From Bacillus sp. ISL-41 (GTDB taxonomy: Bacteria > Bacillota > Bacilli > Bacillales > Cytobacillaceae): a stretch of 47,443 bases of DNA. Positions 46,191 to 47,443 of the stretch are shown here, piece by piece. How positions within the stretch are numbered: the first letter of the stretch is position 1; each line of letters opens with the position of its first letter. Below the pieces are notes generated by a model. That model saw only the letters and a list, made by a program, of their open reading frames with translations, searched no databases and was not told the DNA's origin. Made by a program: the position numbers and the translations under genes. The stretch is taken from positions 1 through 47,443 of the forward strand of contig NZ_JAGGQP010000028.1 in NCBI RefSeq assembly GCF_018613235.1, in the 5' to 3' direction.

Positions 46191-46889
46191 CTAGCTGCCC
46201 GAAACGACTTTATCTTCACGCATCTCCTGCCAGCGATCCTTTGCGATCTGGATGATCTGCGGTTCCACTGACTGCCTCTGCTTTTCGATTACTTTTGAGA
46301 AAAAGCGGACCGCGTCCTGGGTATTGCCAATCCTTCTTGAGAGTTCGCCAATCAGGTACATAAGCCGCAGCTCTGATACCTGGGTTCCTTTATAGTCTCC
46401 GGTACTGTACGATTCAGTATATTCCTTAAGGGAGAGTTTTAAAAAGCGCAATTCCTGATCGAGGTTTTCGGTTGAGCGATACAGCCAGGCAAGTCGAATG
46501 TAAAGACCGGCTGTGACAATATGCTTCTCCTTTTTTAGCATCGAGCTGTAGGCAGCAAGCTTAAAAGTATTCAATGCATCCTGGATTGTCCGCTCTGCTC
46601 CATAGTCGTGCGGTACCCACTGATTGCAGATTTTATCCTGAATGACTTGTTTAGCGCCGGGCGGAAAGTAACTGCTGAAGTCGTCGGTAAAGGAATAGCC
46701 ACAGTCAGGACAGACATTGATATAGTAAAAGTTGGGGTTTTCAAAACCATCGGCATATAGAGGGGCAAAGTCAGTATCAAAGTTGAGGACCTTAACAAAA
46801 CGCGAGCGGACCTTCTTGGTAGTGAAGGAATTCTCGCACATTGCGCATGTGTACTTTTTATCATAGAGCGGTACTAGTTGAGTCATCAT
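46191..46889 (-). CDS. DUF2225 zinc-ribbon/TPR-like protein
   Basis: 232 aa. Two CxxC pairs near the N-terminus (YTCAMCENSF and NVCPDCGYSF) form a probable zinc ribbon. The rest is helical and looks like tetratricopeptide-type repeats (AGLYIRLAWLYRSTENLDQELRFLKLSLKEY; LRLMYLIGELSRRIGNTQDAVRFFSKV). This is the DUF2225 family; its role is unknown. Start is ambiguous among GTG 46895, ATG 46889 and ATG 46886, with AGGTGACG and AGGAG as candidate sites. Confidence 0.85.
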   Translation of the reverse strand: MMTQLVPLYDKKYTCAMCENSFTTKKVRSRFVKVLNFDTDFAPLYADGFENPNFYYINVCPDCGYSFTDDFSSYFPPGAKQVIQDKICNQWVPHDYGAERTIQDALNTFKLAAYSSMLKKEKHIVTAGLYIRLAWLYRSTENLDQELRFLKLSLKEYTESYSTGDYKGTQVSELRLMYLIGELSRRIGNTQDAVRFFSKVIEKQRQSVEPQIIQIAKDRWQEMREDKVVSGS

Positions 46890-47002
46890 CGTCACCTGCC
46901 AATTCTCCTAGAATTTCAAAAAGCGGTTTGGGTATATTATACCAATTTATTTGGCTGTCCGGTGGTAAAAATATGAAGAAAATTCTTTTTCGGCTCGATT
47001 GG

Positions 47003-47031
47003 TTGAGGATTGGAAAAACAGTGAGTATACT
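47003..47031 (+). promoter_or_regulatory. Probable promoter of the A-type carrier gene
   Basis: TTGAGG (47003-47008), 17-base spacer, TATACT (47026-47031), 29 bases before the ATG. Confidence 0.6.
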
Positions 47032-47059
47032 ATAATAAAGGGATCAAGGAGGTTTTATA

Positions 47060-47422
47060 ATGGATAACATTGTGATCTTAACTGAAGAAGCTGCATTGCA
47101 GGTTAAAGATATGATGAAACAAAACGAGACGGAAGACGCTTACCTTCGCGTTTCTGTAAAAGGCGGCGGCTGCAGCGGCCTGTCGTACGGCATGGGTTTT
47201 GCCCATGAAGTGGAAGAAGGCGACACGCAATTAGAGCAGCACGGCATCAAAATCCTTGTTGATAAGGAAAGCGCACCAGTCCTGAACGGGACGAAAATCA
47301 GCTATAAGCAGTCTTTGATGGGCGGCGGCTTCACGATCGAGAACCCAAACGCGATCGCATCATGCGGCTGCGGCTCTAGTTTCAAAACGGCAACTCGTGA
47401 AGGAACACCTGAAGAGTGCTAA
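47060..47422 (+). CDS. erpA: A-type Fe-S cluster carrier (HesB/ErpA/YutM)
   Basis: 120 aa A-type carrier that delivers Fe-S clusters to apoproteins. The three ligand Cys are C38 (KGGGCSGLSY), C102 and C104 (SCGCGSSF). AAGGAGG lies just before the ATG. B. subtilis yutM occupies the same place beyond yuzB. A hairpin may follow, but the window ends at 47443. Confidence 0.95.
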   Translation: MDNIVILTEEAALQVKDMMKQNETEDAYLRVSVKGGGCSGLSYGMGFAHEVEEGDTQLEQHGIKILVDKESAPVLNGTKISYKQSLMGGGFTIENPNAIASCGCGSSFKTATREGTPEEC

Positions 47423-47443
47423 AAAAAAAGCAAGGTCCGCGGA

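Overview
The window comes from a low-to-moderate GC, endospore-forming Firmicute of the family Bacillaceae, probably Bacillus sensu lato (Mesobacillus/Cytobacillus-like; the genus is an inference). Evidence: strong GGAGG-type ribosome binding sites, frequent TTG/GTG starts, SAM-I and lysine riboswitches, sporulation genes (yunB, lytH, yutC, yutH), and gene content and order that broadly follow the yus-yur-yun-yut region of Bacillus subtilis. I found no rRNA, tRNA, insertion sequence, prophage or CRISPR array.

Layout. 1-4640: a GC-rich dispersed repeat, then fadE, yusI, gcvH, yusG, yusF and yusE. 4845-6633: an MFS transporter and a small YusD-like protein. 6660-11745: a methionine block, with a SAM-I riboswitch before metY, a second one before metN-metI-metQ, then yurZ. 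11746-13742: 2 kb with no conventional gene, holding a candidate 61-aa ORF, a perfectly periodic 52-bp tandem array and a multi-branched inverted-repeat element. 13743-19030: the sufCDSUB iron-sulfur assembly operon. 19545-24504: yunF, yunD, yunC, an HD-GYP protein and yunB. 24571-28348: a lysine riboswitch with an NhaC-type transporter, then a sodium symporter with its 33-aa MetS-type small subunit. 28389-33425: lytH, lipA, yutC, yutD, two small proteins and glpX. 33822-39648: an EAL protein, yutE, yutF, yutG, yutH and a D-2-hydroxyacid dehydrogenase. 39854-43142: hom-thrC-thrB. 43229-47422: yutI, yuzD, yutJ, yuzB, a DUF2225 protein and an ErpA-type A-type carrier.

How the genes fit together. 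Sulfur and methionine: two S-box leaders tie homocysteine synthesis (MetY) and methionine uptake (MetNIQ) to SAM. Iron-sulfur: SUF, the NifU-like YutI and the A-type carrier supply clusters, and LipA consumes them to make lipoate, which GcvH carries. Lysine and threonine: a riboswitch-controlled transporter and the homoserine/threonine operon share the aspartate family. Cyclic-di-GMP: two phosphodiesterases of different classes (HD-GYP and EAL) lie about 10 kb apart.

The most unusual material is intergenic: the 52-bp array and its solo copy near 33566; the multi-helix palindrome at 13435-13573; a GC-rich dispersed family (3074, 36561, 37146, 45811) that also creates false N-terminal extensions of yusG and yutG; about-21-bp AT-rich arrays; and a hairpin that buries the yunB ribosome binding site. 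Many starts were moved downstream of the longest open frame because the upstream GTG/TTG lies inside the Shine-Dalgarno sequence.
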